DNA of 60,475 bases from an uncultured Treponema sp. (lineage in GTDB: Bacteria > Spirochaetota > Spirochaetia > Treponematales > Treponemataceae), in NCBI GenBank assembly GCA_946631855.1, contig CAMPAL010000003.1, positions 1-60,475 of the forward strand. Direction: 5' to 3'. Under the pieces are notes generated by a model that saw only the letters and a program-made list of their open reading frames with translations, did no database searches and had not been told where the DNA came from. A program made the position numbers and the translations under genes. Positions 19,501 to 27,633 of the stretch are shown in pieces (positions within the stretch are counted from its first letter, which is position 1; each line of letters starts with the position of its first letter).

Positions 19501-19609
19501 CTGTCTTAACAACTCTAAGTTCTTTTTCTCCTGATAAAGAACCACTTGCGGCAAAAACATCTGTAAATAGTAATCCCGCTAAAATAAGAAATAGAAATAC
19601 TTTTTTCAT
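16577..19609 (-). CDS. Exported HEXXH metalloprotease-like protein with C-terminal outer-membrane barrel
   Basis: About 1,010 residues. After signal peptide MKKVFLFLILAGLLFTDVFA comes a gluzincin-like N-domain with HEVTH (zinc and catalytic residues) and a downstream GIAEGAAV whose Glu could be the third ligand, as in peptidase-MA-like families. The middle ~250 residues resemble WD/TolB-type propeller strands. The last ~400 residues look like a beta-barrel ending FGIQASF. The ATG at 19609 is preceded by GGAGAG; the track start 11 codons upstream is weaker. No close named family recognised. A dispersed 13-mer copy (17516-17528) encodes the GTDT in the barrel half. Confidence 0.7.
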   Translation of the reverse strand: MKKVFLFLILAGLLFTDVFAASGSLSGEKELRVVKTEWFDIIYPKRCERTASILYENADRIYYEVTEQYGIKPSFRMPVVITPAVEKLNAYWTISPYNHIVIYDTSVTDLDDLNVFSETFLSVFSHEVTHAVTFNMKNGFWKFFSSVFGDIATPGFFLINSGIAEGAAVSSESSKGEGRLNNEYAKQYVKQAKIEDDFPGFYDAFGSRDVVPTGANYYFNGAFHQYLQEKYGLEAYAKFWYNLVNLNSLSVEGCFKKAFKVSTRIAWKYFINSYSVPSVPANPVEAGLVKDFFNPSSSAYSIYNNSGSLFSNLTESSKGIFWIDSLTSTIQYVEKDDLEEALQNISALKPKTLLSHNRISSFTISPDDRFLLFSYTSEEAATIKTALKLYDFESESFIKIKETGLKNAEIVMSGNDYYLVADKYENFANETFIARIDFQKNKKISLEDVKTISSPYAGMKFDYKNYADGQFACIKKTGTKYAICICDLDGKELALYEMPEEKMVVRSLSVKDGNIYFSFAIPDSMPRLGKLDISKNQFELINQDLSGGVYEPLSFGDYIVYSGVFFRQNRILLLPSQNDFPHQTYDIASSAKSELLSSEQKTDVLSALDSYELNSKKYNSLNYLRHGIFIPASLYSTSYFGRNAVYTSSTQNYFVGLSYITANPWTDGSNDLFILTGGWNYLNGGFGLEFLSQKGTDTSLFSSTIDGKVEFDKEGFKLTYGKMQQSFMYPFGRHSYAGISNTIEGGYGRQDARNKNLQSYHEFLFWLPKYQNIVAPQDDKKFYTVQDIVTLKYTNVHKAGTSRMEKAGVTAAVSVGYRKDASIEENPVKYIDAFALSAGFKGYIPRLIPLTCYNGFVYNLPTKVDFTLLPSNSILGYTEYIGDTGRVVFDLYTETVLFGMEIQKALPLIHWFYANNFYVSAGYALSAGASYYTQSGFQGAHLMTYAGNLFSGRGCFLDSAYLKITMEATPNIGPFAKSSLKMSIFSLTSVSFRKNLKNPVYSTFGIQASF
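17516..17528. repeat. Dispersed 13-mer, one mismatch, inside protease/barrel gene
   Basis: GGTGTCTGTCCCC, in frame; encodes GTDT on the coding strand. Confidence 0.65.
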
Positions 19610-19647
19610 TATTCTCTCTCCTCTCTTAGCGGATAGTAACAAAAATC

Positions 19648-21375
19648 CTACATTTTTGCAATTTTACTAACAGAATATTTAAAATAAAAAGCACCTGTTG
19701 GAGCAGCAATTACTGTAAATATTGATGTAAATATTATCAGTCCAGCAGTATTCTTTGGTAAAACAAAAAGTCCAAGTAAAACTGCAATAACAGTAACAAT
19801 CATACTAAAGAAAACAGAAATTAAACTGTTCATATTCTGTTTGAATGCCGCTGTAGGATTTTCCCACTGAAGTTTTGGATTGACTGTATCAATAAACATT
19901 TCAATCAGCACAATAAGCACTGAAACTGAAAGTGAAACAAAACTTGCACCAATAAAAATTCTTACATAAGCGGCTGCTGGTAATGTAAGTCCCAGAATAA
20001 GACCAAGGCCAGTAAGTAAAAGTGACACATAAATATCTGCAATAATGATATAAGTTATAGCGTGCCAGAATTTTGCCTTAACAATTAAATCATACTGAAT
20101 TGGCATGGCTTTTAAATCATACAGGAACTTTCCTTCTCTCGAAAAAGAAGATGAAGCCAGCATAGACATATTTCCTATAAAAATAATTACAGCTCCTACA
20201 ATGACACTTGCATAATAGAAGAAGATATCACCTTTTTTTGTAGAAAACTCATATATGAAAGATTTTATTGTGAAGCAAAATTGTTCAAAAGTTCCTTCAC
20301 TGCCAGAAATAAATCCGAAAGAAAATGTAACAAGAAATATTAATGGCATCAGAAATATCATTAAAGGGCCGTTTGCAAAAAATGCAGGTTCGCGGAGGAC
20401 TGTTTTTACATCACGCCAGTAAAGAGCCTTAAAAATTGAGTCTGAATGAATATCTTTTGAAAGAACTTTTTCGACCTTTTCTGAAGAAAGCTTTTTTTCT
20501 TTACCTTCTGAAAAGCCTTTTAAAGTTTTTACATAGAATTTACTCATCACAGGAATAAGGGCAAAAATGATTACAGCTGTAAAAACCAAAAGAACAAGAA
20601 TTGCTATAAAATTTCCATCCACCGCTTTTGAAATAAAAGAAATAAACGGAAATTTTTCAGAAAAATTCTGCAGATAATTAATAAACGGAACTAATGCAGA
20701 TACATTTTCTTCTTCTCCAAAAGCTAAAAGAGAAACTCTGGAGTTTATAAGGCCATATATTGCTGCAAAAATGATGATAAAAAAACTGGCTATAAGATTT
20801 AAAATTTTTCTCTTACGCAAAGCTGGAATAAGTGAAAGCACCAGAATAAAAAGAAAATAGATTATAGCTACACCAAAAATAGAAAAGGAAAGACTTACTG
20901 CCAGAAAACCCAGATAAAACAAAGGATTTGTCAAAAGTCCTTCATTGAATCCATAAATAAAAGATGCAATTGCAAAAAATAAAACGGCAAAAACTGCATC
21001 TGTTACAAAAGAAACGCCAAACTTAGCCCCGAACAACTGCACTGGGGTTAAAGGCATTGCCATAAATTCGTCTTCACATTTACCAGTGTAATAATTTGCT
21101 GCAACTGAAGTAAAACCTAGAAACAAAATGATGAACAAAGCCAGAAAACATGAAAGGACTGGCATAAAAGAACTTTTTCCATTCAATGCCAGAACTTTAT
21201 AAACTGAATTCATAGAAAGGGTGTACATCAAAGTAAAAACAGAAAGAACATAAACTAATACAAGAATAAGCAGGATACTTTTTATTAGTCCTTTGGGACC
21301 TTTCTTAAATCCTTCAAAAATAGTGTTAAAAGAAAAACTGTTGGAAGCAAAAATTTTAAATAACTTAAAAATCAT
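19648..21375 (-). CDS. ABC-2 type exporter permease
   Basis: A ~575-residue integral membrane protein with about a dozen hydrophobic helices in two groups, separated by a charged cytoplasmic segment (SEGKEKKLSSEKVEKVLSKD). It is paired with the ATPase gene, whose stop it overlaps by 11 bp. I choose the ATG at 21375 (MIFKLFKIF), which has AGGAAGG upstream. Together they form an ABC-2 exporter; similar pairs move lipids, peptides or antibiotics, but nothing here shows the cargo. Confidence 0.8.
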   Translation of the reverse strand: MIFKLFKIFASNSFSFNTIFEGFKKGPKGLIKSILLILVLVYVLSVFTLMYTLSMNSVYKVLALNGKSSFMPVLSCFLALFIILFLGFTSVAANYYTGKCEDEFMAMPLTPVQLFGAKFGVSFVTDAVFAVLFFAIASFIYGFNEGLLTNPLFYLGFLAVSLSFSIFGVAIIYFLFILVLSLIPALRKRKILNLIASFFIIIFAAIYGLINSRVSLLAFGEEENVSALVPFINYLQNFSEKFPFISFISKAVDGNFIAILVLLVFTAVIIFALIPVMSKFYVKTLKGFSEGKEKKLSSEKVEKVLSKDIHSDSIFKALYWRDVKTVLREPAFFANGPLMIFLMPLIFLVTFSFGFISGSEGTFEQFCFTIKSFIYEFSTKKGDIFFYYASVIVGAVIIFIGNMSMLASSSFSREGKFLYDLKAMPIQYDLIVKAKFWHAITYIIIADIYVSLLLTGLGLILGLTLPAAAYVRIFIGASFVSLSVSVLIVLIEMFIDTVNPKLQWENPTAAFKQNMNSLISVFFSMIVTVIAVLLGLFVLPKNTAGLIIFTSIFTVIAAPTGAFYFKYSVSKIAKM

Positions 21376-22120
21376 TTTTACCTTCCTGTACTTCACTTCC
21401 AATTAATTTCAGGAAGATTTCTTCTAGTGACTGACCTTCCTGCCCATGCTTTTCTTTAAGTTCATTCATTGTTCCTACAAAAAGCAGTTCTCCTTTTTTT
21501 ATAATTCCAATGCGATCACATAATTTTTCTGCAACTTCCATTACGTGTGTCGAAAAGAAAACTGTTTTTCCAGAATTAGCTCTTTCCCTCATAATCTCTT
21601 TGATGATGAAAGCAGCTTCAGGATCAAGACCAACCATAGGTTCATCCAGAATCCAGTTATCTGGTTCTGTAATTAAACTTGCAATAAGAAAAAGTTTCTG
21701 CTTCATACCATGGCTGTAAGATGAGATTTTATTGCCAAGAACATCTTTTAAGCCAAATTTATTACAGTAAAATTCTATTCTGCTTTTACGTTCCTCCAGC
21801 GAAACTTTGTAAACATCACCAATAAAATTCAAATATTCTATAGCTTTAAGACGGGAAAAAATTTCAGGGTTATCTGGAACAAATGCAAAAGTTCTCTTGG
21901 CAGCAATTGGTCTTTCTGCAAGTGAAATGTCATTCAAAATAACATCACCCTCGTCTGGTGGAAGAATGCCTGTTATCATTTTGATTGTTGTTGTTTTTCC
22001 AGCCCCGTTTGGTCCAAGAAAGCCAAAAATTTCACCATTATTAACAGTCAGATTAAGGGAATTAACCGCTTTTACACCGTTTTTATTATAGGATTTAGAA
22101 ACACCTTTTATTTCAAACAT
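21365..22120 (-). CDS. ABC transporter ATP-binding protein (ABC-2 exporter)
   Basis: A 251-residue ATPase for the downstream permease. Walker A GPNGAGKTT, Q-loop region near FAFVPDNPEIF, signature SYSHGMKQKL and Walker B WILDEPMVGLDPE are all intact, followed by the H-loop STHVMEVAEKLCD. The start is the ATG of MFEIKGVSKSY, preceded by AAAGGAGAAAA; the track ORF begins 15 codons earlier without a ribosome site. Just upstream is a hairpin, CACCAC-TAAC-GTGGTG, nearly the same as one upstream of the acyl-CoA synthetase gene. Confidence 0.92.
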   Translation of the reverse strand: MFEIKGVSKSYNKNGVKAVNSLNLTVNNGEIFGFLGPNGAGKTTTIKMITGILPPDEGDVILNDISLAERPIAAKRTFAFVPDNPEIFSRLKAIEYLNFIGDVYKVSLEERKSRIEFYCNKFGLKDVLGNKISSYSHGMKQKLFLIASLITEPDNWILDEPMVGLDPEAAFIIKEIMRERANSGKTVFFSTHVMEVAEKLCDRIGIIKKGELLFVGTMNELKEKHGQEGQSLEEIFLKLIGSEVQEGKNDF

Positions 22121-22138
22121 TTTATTTTCTCCTTTAAA

Positions 22139-22164
22139 ACACCACGTTAGTGGTGCTGCATGCA
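22139..22164 (-). repeat. Leader hairpin shared with the acyl-CoA synthetase gene
   Basis: On the minus strand TGCATGCA is followed by CACCAC-TAAC-GTGGTG and then TTTTAAAGGAGAAA. The block GCAG-ACCACTAACGTGG-TTTTAAAGGAGAAA recurs with few changes at 25827-25860 ahead of an unrelated gene. Confidence 0.6.
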
Positions 22165-22235
22165 AAATAATTTTATCAGAATAAAATAAAAAAAATAGTA
22201 AGGTATTTGTATTATTTCAAAAAATCTATAAAAAA

Positions 22236-23816
22236 TTAAAAATCTGCTGTTTTGGCAAGAAGATAAACAAAAGTTGAATTCCAGTAGATTGCAACTTCAT
22301 TCGTACTGTAACTTGGCTGTTCATCTATAAAACATTTCAATGGTGGCTGCCCCTGAAGATTTTGTTTTGCACATTCATCCTGAAGCCATTCAGAAGGACC
22401 ACCCGAAAGCATTCCTGCAGTTACAATTCCACTCGCTCCGGAAGGCCTGTGATGAGGATGCAGAGGACTTTTACTTCCACAACCGGTTACATAACAGATA
22501 TTCAGAGGATTAGCTCCCAAAATATAATCAAGCTGATATTTTGCAGCAGCCTTATATTCAGGCTTTCCGTTAATTGAATAGGCCAGCATAAGCAGATGAG
22601 CCTGATCACAAACAGCCCCGTTACTTCCCCAGCCAAAATGCTGCAGACAGGTTTTAAAAGCAGACTGATTTACAATTCCCATAATTTCATCTGCACCTTT
22701 TAAAACATCAGAACGGATACTGTTTAAAAGTGTAAAATCTTTTATACGTTCAGAATTTTCAAGAAGGATTTCTGTTCCATAGCCAGAAACCATGCCCCAG
22801 CCAAAACTTTCTGTCCAGCCGCGATCCCATGGAGTAGCAGGATCCAGAGGTCTCTGTTTTTGCAAAGTACGAATTCTTACAGCTTTTTCTAAAAGACTAT
22901 TGTCGCCAGTGGCAGCCCACAAAGCACAAAGAGCGAAATATCTTTCATCAGAAACATTGCGGTCACCATAACCACCTGTAGTTATTTCAGGAGGATTGAT
23001 AAAAAATTCATCTTCGTGAGTATCAAGATAAAGCTGGGCCTTTTTTGCTGCAGCCAGAAGATTTCTTGCAAAGTTAGGATCAATATCTTCAAAAAAAGCA
23101 GATGAATAAGCCATTACTCCTGCAAAATCGGCAGTTGCGGCTGTAGAAACTGGAGATAAAACCAGCTTATCTTTTTCTTCTTCAGGCATTATAAAAGCAC
23201 AGAAATGATAGCATGAAATTTTATGATAGACTGCTCCATCATCACGCTGCATCTGAAGCATCCATTCCAGTTCAAACCGTACTTCAGAAAGAATATCAAA
23301 ATCTGTAAATGAATCTCTGGTATTTTTATATGCAATTAAAAGATCCATTACAGTCTTGGCACCTGCAACAATATAACGTCCATAATCTCCGGCATCATGC
23401 CATCCACCCTGAACATTCTTTGTCTGATTTGTGCCGTAAATTTCTGCTTCACCAGTATGACAGATTCCCTGTCCACATCTTGAAAGATTAAAAAAATTCA
23501 ATGACTTAAAATACAGGTCTTTGTATACATTCTTTTCAATTTTGAAGTTAAAACTTTTTGCGTCTTTTGACTGAACATAATACTGACCTGGATTTTCCAG
23601 TTCAGAAAAATCTGCCAGGTAAACAGGTTGACCTGCCCGTGCATCATCTTTTTGACTTAAAGAAATTTTTCCAGAATAAACACAAGCATTAGTCTTTGCA
23701 TCAAAAACTTCAAAGAGGTCTGTCCCCTCATGAAAATCTCCCATAAGAAATGCGTACTTTGAATCCTTAAGGGAATATCCAACCTGATTAATGAAAACTG
23801 AATTATTATCTTTCAT
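22236..23816 (-). CDS. Family 9 glycoside hydrolase (endoglucanase or cellodextrinase)
   Basis: A ~526-residue GH9 enzyme that cleaves beta-1,4-glucans by inversion. An N-terminal Ig-like domain of the CelD type (INQVGYSLKDSKYAF) is followed by the (alpha/alpha)6 barrel with catalytic-base motif GGWHDAGDYGRY, the HPHHRPSG signature, and the acid in STNEVAIYWNS. No signal peptide is visible from either candidate start, so the enzyme may be cytoplasmic and act on imported cello-oligosaccharides. I use the first ATG (23816). There is no ribosome site; TATAGT lies seven bases upstream, hinting at a leaderless mRNA. A dispersed 13-mer encodes its GTDLF. Confidence 0.9.
   Translation of the reverse strand: MKDNNSVFINQVGYSLKDSKYAFLMGDFHEGTDLFEVFDAKTNACVYSGKISLSQKDDARAGQPVYLADFSELENPGQYYVQSKDAKSFNFKIEKNVYKDLYFKSLNFFNLSRCGQGICHTGEAEIYGTNQTKNVQGGWHDAGDYGRYIVAGAKTVMDLLIAYKNTRDSFTDFDILSEVRFELEWMLQMQRDDGAVYHKISCYHFCAFIMPEEEKDKLVLSPVSTAATADFAGVMAYSSAFFEDIDPNFARNLLAAAKKAQLYLDTHEDEFFINPPEITTGGYGDRNVSDERYFALCALWAATGDNSLLEKAVRIRTLQKQRPLDPATPWDRGWTESFGWGMVSGYGTEILLENSERIKDFTLLNSIRSDVLKGADEIMGIVNQSAFKTCLQHFGWGSNGAVCDQAHLLMLAYSINGKPEYKAAAKYQLDYILGANPLNICYVTGCGSKSPLHPHHRPSGASGIVTAGMLSGGPSEWLQDECAKQNLQGQPPLKCFIDEQPSYSTNEVAIYWNSTFVYLLAKTADF
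23715..23727. repeat. Dispersed 13-mer, one mismatch, inside GH9 gene
   Basis: GAGGTCTGTCCCC followed by TCATG. The flanking CATGAGGGGACAGACC (coding strand) is shared with the copy in aroEKA at 31552. Confidence 0.75.
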
Positions 23817-23884
23817 GAGAAAAACTATAACTGACAATATGGCTGAAAACTTGTATAAATCTCCACATTATTTGCTAAAAGATT

Positions 23885-24493
23885 TTATTTCCAGCACATT
23901 AGACGGCTAAAAGGTAGCCTTTGAGTTTGAGTTTCGCCCTTATAGTTTGTAAGTTTTATATTGATATAACTGTTCTGAACTTCTTTTGCAGAATCTTCTC
24001 CGTAAAAAGTAGCAAGAAGTTCCAGATACTCTTCATCTGAAATGTCTTCATCATTAAAAACTGGAGCAAGAAACAAATCCAGAATCATTTTTAACTGCTC
24101 ATCTGCAGAATTATAAAAATCAACAAGACTTTTTCTTGTAATGTTCAGTTTTAGAAAATCTTTTTCGCAGGTCACAATTCCAGATGAAAAAATGTAGGAC
24201 TGCCTTTTATCATCCTTCATTGAAATACGGATAATTGAAAAATCACTGGCACTGCAATTTACATTTATAAAACCTGCCTTTGCAAGTTCGTAGCTTACCT
24301 GTTTTACGTCGATAGACTGTTCATTCCCACCAGCGGCTGCAAATATCATTTTTGTAAAAGCCTGTCCTGTTCCACCTTCAAATGAAATATCTACAGAACC
24401 GTCTTTCTGCAAAACCAAAGATAAATCAACCGTGCAGGAAGATAAAAATATTAATGATAAAAATGCTGTCAAAATAAAAAGTCTGTGTTTCAT
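23885..24493 (-). CDS. Small exported lipoprotein of unknown function
   Basis: 202 residues with a lipoprotein signal: hydrophobic MKHRLFILTAFLSLIFL, then lipobox LSSC, so Cys20 is probably lipidated. The mature part begins TVDLSLVLQKDGSVDISFEG, a strand pattern seen in LppM-like lipoproteins of spirochaetes and other bacteria; that resemblance is from memory. It starts directly at the base after the NlpC/P60 stop, so the two are co-transcribed and may work together at the envelope. Confidence 0.75.
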   Translation of the reverse strand: MKHRLFILTAFLSLIFLSSCTVDLSLVLQKDGSVDISFEGGTGQAFTKMIFAAAGGNEQSIDVKQVSYELAKAGFINVNCSASDFSIIRISMKDDKRQSYIFSSGIVTCEKDFLKLNITRKSLVDFYNSADEQLKMILDLFLAPVFNDEDISDEEYLELLATFYGEDSAKEVQNSYINIKLTNYKGETQTQRLPFSRLMCWK

Positions 24494-25633
24494 CTACTTA
24501 CCTAAAAAAGTTCCAAGACCAAAAGTTACACGAATACCTGTAAACAAAACAAGACCAGCTGAAACGGACTGGATGAATGGTAATGCTGCATAATCTTTCT
24601 GATTAAAAACTGTATAACTTATATCCTGTACAAGCTGAACTTTTGAGTCTCCAATAGGAATTGAAGGTGTTGAAAAAGATGCCCCAAGAATTCCTGGAAA
24701 AACAGAGGCACTTATTTCTTCATTTGTACCAATCATTTTTGGCTGTCCAAAAGTTATAACAGGCCCTGCATAAAAACGAACAAAATCATTTACAGTTGCA
24801 GAAAGCATTAAAGGCATCTGGAAAACTCCAAGCCCATGATTATATCTGAATGCAAGACCAATACCAGGTTCCAGAATCCATTTTGAATATCTTACATTTG
24901 AATGAATATCTATTCCCCGCCATTTAAGCATAAATTCATTTGGTGAAACTAATGACCAGTTACAGAAAACAGTTGAATCGACTGTCACAGCATCAGGAAA
25001 TTTTGCATTTGGCTTGTAGAAGGAACTTCCTTTATATTCCAGTTTTACCTTTGATTTTGAAGAAGCTTTTTCACCATCTGCTTTTACAACTTCCTCTTCA
25101 AAAACTTCTTCTGTATTTTTAGCTTTTCCAGATTTTATAAACTGACCACAGGCAACATATTTTGGCTGCCAGTAAGGCTGATTAAGAGAAGAAATTATAA
25201 CACCAGTGTTTGGGCCATCGCTAATTGCAGAAATAAACTGATTATTTCCAATGTAAATACCAACGTGGGTGATTGGAGCAGTATTATTTGTTTTAAAAAA
25301 CAAGAGATCTCCAATTTCCTTATTTTTATCAGGAATAATTTTACAATAACTGTACAAAGCCTTTGAGGTTCTTGGTAACTGTTTTCCGATTGATTCTCTG
25401 GCAACATAATAAATTAAACCTGAACAATCAAACTTATCTGGGCCGACAGCCCCGTACACATAAGGAGAACCAACATATTTTTTTGCTTCTGCTACAAATT
25501 TTTCTCTTGAAACCTGAGCCTGTGCCGGAGTCTGATCTTCCGCACAAAGTTTTAAACATGAAACGGAAAAAAGAATCAAAAGTAAAACAAGAATTCTTTT
25601 TGCAGGCTGATTAACTAAATTTAAAATCTTCAT
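24494..25633 (-). CDS. NlpC/P60 peptidoglycan endopeptidase with C-terminal barrel-like domain
   Basis: About 379 residues. After a hydrophobic signal sequence (ILVLLLILFSVSCLKLCA) comes an NlpC/P60 cysteine-peptidase domain: catalytic Cys in FDCSGLIYY, catalytic His in THVGIYIGN, then a conserved polar position. Such enzymes cut stem-peptide bonds in peptidoglycan. After a charged linker (~175-200) the last ~180 residues are beta-rich and resemble a small outer-membrane barrel, an unusual partner for NlpC/P60. The start at MKILNL is chosen because the signal begins there; upstream in-frame ATGs exist and no ribosome site decides. It is followed immediately by the lipoprotein gene. Confidence 0.82.
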   Translation of the reverse strand: MKILNLVNQPAKRILVLLLILFSVSCLKLCAEDQTPAQAQVSREKFVAEAKKYVGSPYVYGAVGPDKFDCSGLIYYVARESIGKQLPRTSKALYSYCKIIPDKNKEIGDLLFFKTNNTAPITHVGIYIGNNQFISAISDGPNTGVIISSLNQPYWQPKYVACGQFIKSGKAKNTEEVFEEEVVKADGEKASSKSKVKLEYKGSSFYKPNAKFPDAVTVDSTVFCNWSLVSPNEFMLKWRGIDIHSNVRYSKWILEPGIGLAFRYNHGLGVFQMPLMLSATVNDFVRFYAGPVITFGQPKMIGTNEEISASVFPGILGASFSTPSIPIGDSKVQLVQDISYTVFNQKDYAALPFIQSVSAGLVLFTGIRVTFGLGTFLGK

Positions 25634-25700
25634 AATTATATTTTCGATATATTTTAGCATTAACATTCTAATTTTTTTCAAATTTTTATATATATGGATG

Positions 25701-25706
25701 TATAAT
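25701..25706 (+). promoter_or_regulatory. Candidate -10 box for the acyl-CoA synthetase gene
   Basis: TATAAT, with no convincing -35. If used, transcription starts near 25713 and the leader of ~150 nt contains all the hairpins described next. Confidence 0.35.
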
Positions 25707-25726
25707 TAACTCATAAAATCAGCCGC

Positions 25727-25844
25727 AAACACGGTGTTTACAGGAGGCATGATAAAAAGTACTTCCATGTACTTTTTATCATAGGCAGATTTTGCCGATG
25801 GCAAAACTGTGATTTACTGCATCCATGCAGTACCACTAACGTGG
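25727..25844 (+). repeat. Leader with five tandem hairpins
   Basis: Successive inverted repeats: AAACAC-G-GTGTTT (25727-25739); a 14-bp perfect stem ATGATAAAAAGTAC with loop TTCCAT (25749-25782); CAGATTTTGCC/GGCAAAACTG with one bulge (25786-25809); TACTGCAT-CC-ATGCAGTA (25815-25832); CCAC-TAAC-GTGG (25833-25844). The ribosome site AAAGGAGA follows at once. No T-tract follows any stem, so these are not terminators. They could stabilise the mRNA or bind a regulator. Confidence 0.7.
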
Positions 25845-25863
25845 GGTTTTAAAGGAGAAACAA

Positions 25864-27633
25864 ATGTCCACTAAACAAAGAACTTTACCATGGGCTTATT
25901 TAGATGATTTTAGAGGAACTGATTTCAAGGGTGAATGGCCAACATTCCCAGAAATGCTCCGTATTCAGACAAAAAGAAATGGAGAAAGACCATTTTTCAC
26001 TGTTTTTGAAGGTCCTGAAGATGAAAAAAAGACTTTAACCTACAATGAAGTTTTGTCAAAAGTTCAAATACTGGGCAAATGGTTAATAGCCAGCGGAATT
26101 AAAAAAGGTGACAGAATTGCCGTAATGGGAAAAAACTCTCCTGAATGGGCAACAGTTTTCCATGCAGCATTTTTCGCCAGCGGTATAATTGTTCCAATTG
26201 ATAATGGACTTCACGAAACAGACGTAATCAACATTGTAAATACAGCAAAACCAAAAATTGTATTTTGTGATGATGATAAAGCTGCTTTCTACACCAAAAA
26301 TTTTAAGGACATCATTGTAAAATCCTTAAATCCAGATAAAGCAGAAGACTATGTCTACAATCTTAGACCAAACGGTGATGTAAAAGACAATGAACCTGTT
26401 CAGGAAACTGATACTGCAGCAATTCTCTTTACTTCTGGAACTACAGGAAGACCAAAAGGCGTTATGCTTAGTCACAGAAACCTGATTTCTGATGGTTTTA
26501 TTGCCATGACCAACCTTACAATTTATAACACAGATGTTTTTTACGCCCTTCTTCCAATCCACCACGCCTACACCATGCAGGCAGCCTTTATTGTTCCGGT
26601 AGAAACTGGTGCTGAAATTGTATTTGGAAAGAGTCTTGCGGTTTCAAAACTGATGAAAGAACTTAAAGAAGGTAAAATTTCCATCATGCTGGGAGTTCCA
26701 CTTCTTTATAACAAACTGCTTTTTGGAATTCGAAACGGAATTCGTTCAAAAGGACCACTTGTTTCTGGTCTGATTGCCTGCCTCCGTGGTATTTCTTTCT
26801 TCATAAAAAAACTGACTGGAAAAAATCTTGGAAAAGTCCTTTTCAAATCAGTTTTACAGCAGGCAAATATTTACACCCTTAGAGTTGCAATTTGCGGTGG
26901 TGGACCTTTGGCTTCCAGCGTATTCAAACAATACAATGCAATGGGTATAGATTTTATCCAGGGTTACGGTCTAACAGAAACATCCCCAATTATCACCCTT
27001 AATCCTCTGGAACACTTTAAAATTGAAAGTGTTGGACGTTCTTTTGCACCATACGAAGATATAAAAATTATCAATGGTGAAAAAACTCTTACAAACAAGG
27101 GCATTCAGAATGTTGGTGAAATTGTTATAAAAGGTCCTATGGTAATGCAGGGTTACTATCAGATGCCGGAAGAAACAAAAGCAATGTTTACTGAAGACGG
27201 ATATCTGAAAACTGGTGACTTAGGATGGATGGATAAAGAACTTTATGTAATGCTTTGTGGTCGTGCTAAGAACCTGATTGTTACAAGTGGTGGAAAAAAT
27301 GTTTATCCTGAAGAAATTGAAGATTCTTTCCAGTTGATTGATGACGTACAGCAGGTAACAGTCCGTGGATATCACCCTGATGATGATAAAACTTCAGAAC
27401 TGATTGAAGCTTTAATCTACCCAAGCGATTCACTCTATCAGAAACTTGGATGTGAAAGAAACAATCAGTTCGTTCAGGATGAAGTAATGGAAGAAATCAG
27501 GAAGGATGTTGCAAAGGTAAACAAAAACTTCCAGAGTTATTCTCAAATTACAAAAATTACTCTTTTGAAGGAGCCATTAGAAATGACCACTTCACAAAAA
27601 GTAAAACGAAATTTTATAGCTAAAACCTATTAA
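25864..27633 (+). CDS. Long-chain acyl-CoA synthetase / AMP-dependent ligase
   Basis: A 589-residue ANL-superfamily enzyme that activates a fatty acid with ATP and couples it to CoA. Motif A5-type P-loop LFTSGTTGRPKG, GYGLTETSP, TGDLGWMD and the C-terminal catalytic Lys in TTSQKVKRNF are all present, and length fits FadD-like enzymes. AAAGGAGAAAC supports the ATG. The exact chain-length preference cannot be read from sequence. The gene sits alone behind an elaborate hairpin leader, and its stop codon abuts the stop of the convergent gene with no bases between. Confidence 0.92.
   Translation: MSTKQRTLPWAYLDDFRGTDFKGEWPTFPEMLRIQTKRNGERPFFTVFEGPEDEKKTLTYNEVLSKVQILGKWLIASGIKKGDRIAVMGKNSPEWATVFHAAFFASGIIVPIDNGLHETDVINIVNTAKPKIVFCDDDKAAFYTKNFKDIIVKSLNPDKAEDYVYNLRPNGDVKDNEPVQETDTAAILFTSGTTGRPKGVMLSHRNLISDGFIAMTNLTIYNTDVFYALLPIHHAYTMQAAFIVPVETGAEIVFGKSLAVSKLMKELKEGKISIMLGVPLLYNKLLFGIRNGIRSKGPLVSGLIACLRGISFFIKKLTGKNLGKVLFKSVLQQANIYTLRVAICGGGPLASSVFKQYNAMGIDFIQGYGLTETSPIITLNPLEHFKIESVGRSFAPYEDIKIINGEKTLTNKGIQNVGEIVIKGPMVMQGYYQMPEETKAMFTEDGYLKTGDLGWMDKELYVMLCGRAKNLIVTSGGKNVYPEEIEDSFQLIDDVQQVTVRGYHPDDDKTSELIEALIYPSDSLYQKLGCERNNQFVQDEVMEEIRKDVAKVNKNFQSYSQITKITLLKEPLEMTTSQKVKRNFIAKTY

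Noticed and set aside
25749-25784. 12-codon ORF (MIKSTSMYFLS) in the acyl-CoA synthetase leader as a leader peptide
   Set aside because: Its AGGAGG is only one base from the ATG, too close to be efficient, and the ORF is simply the 14-bp inverted repeat; no regulated terminator follows.
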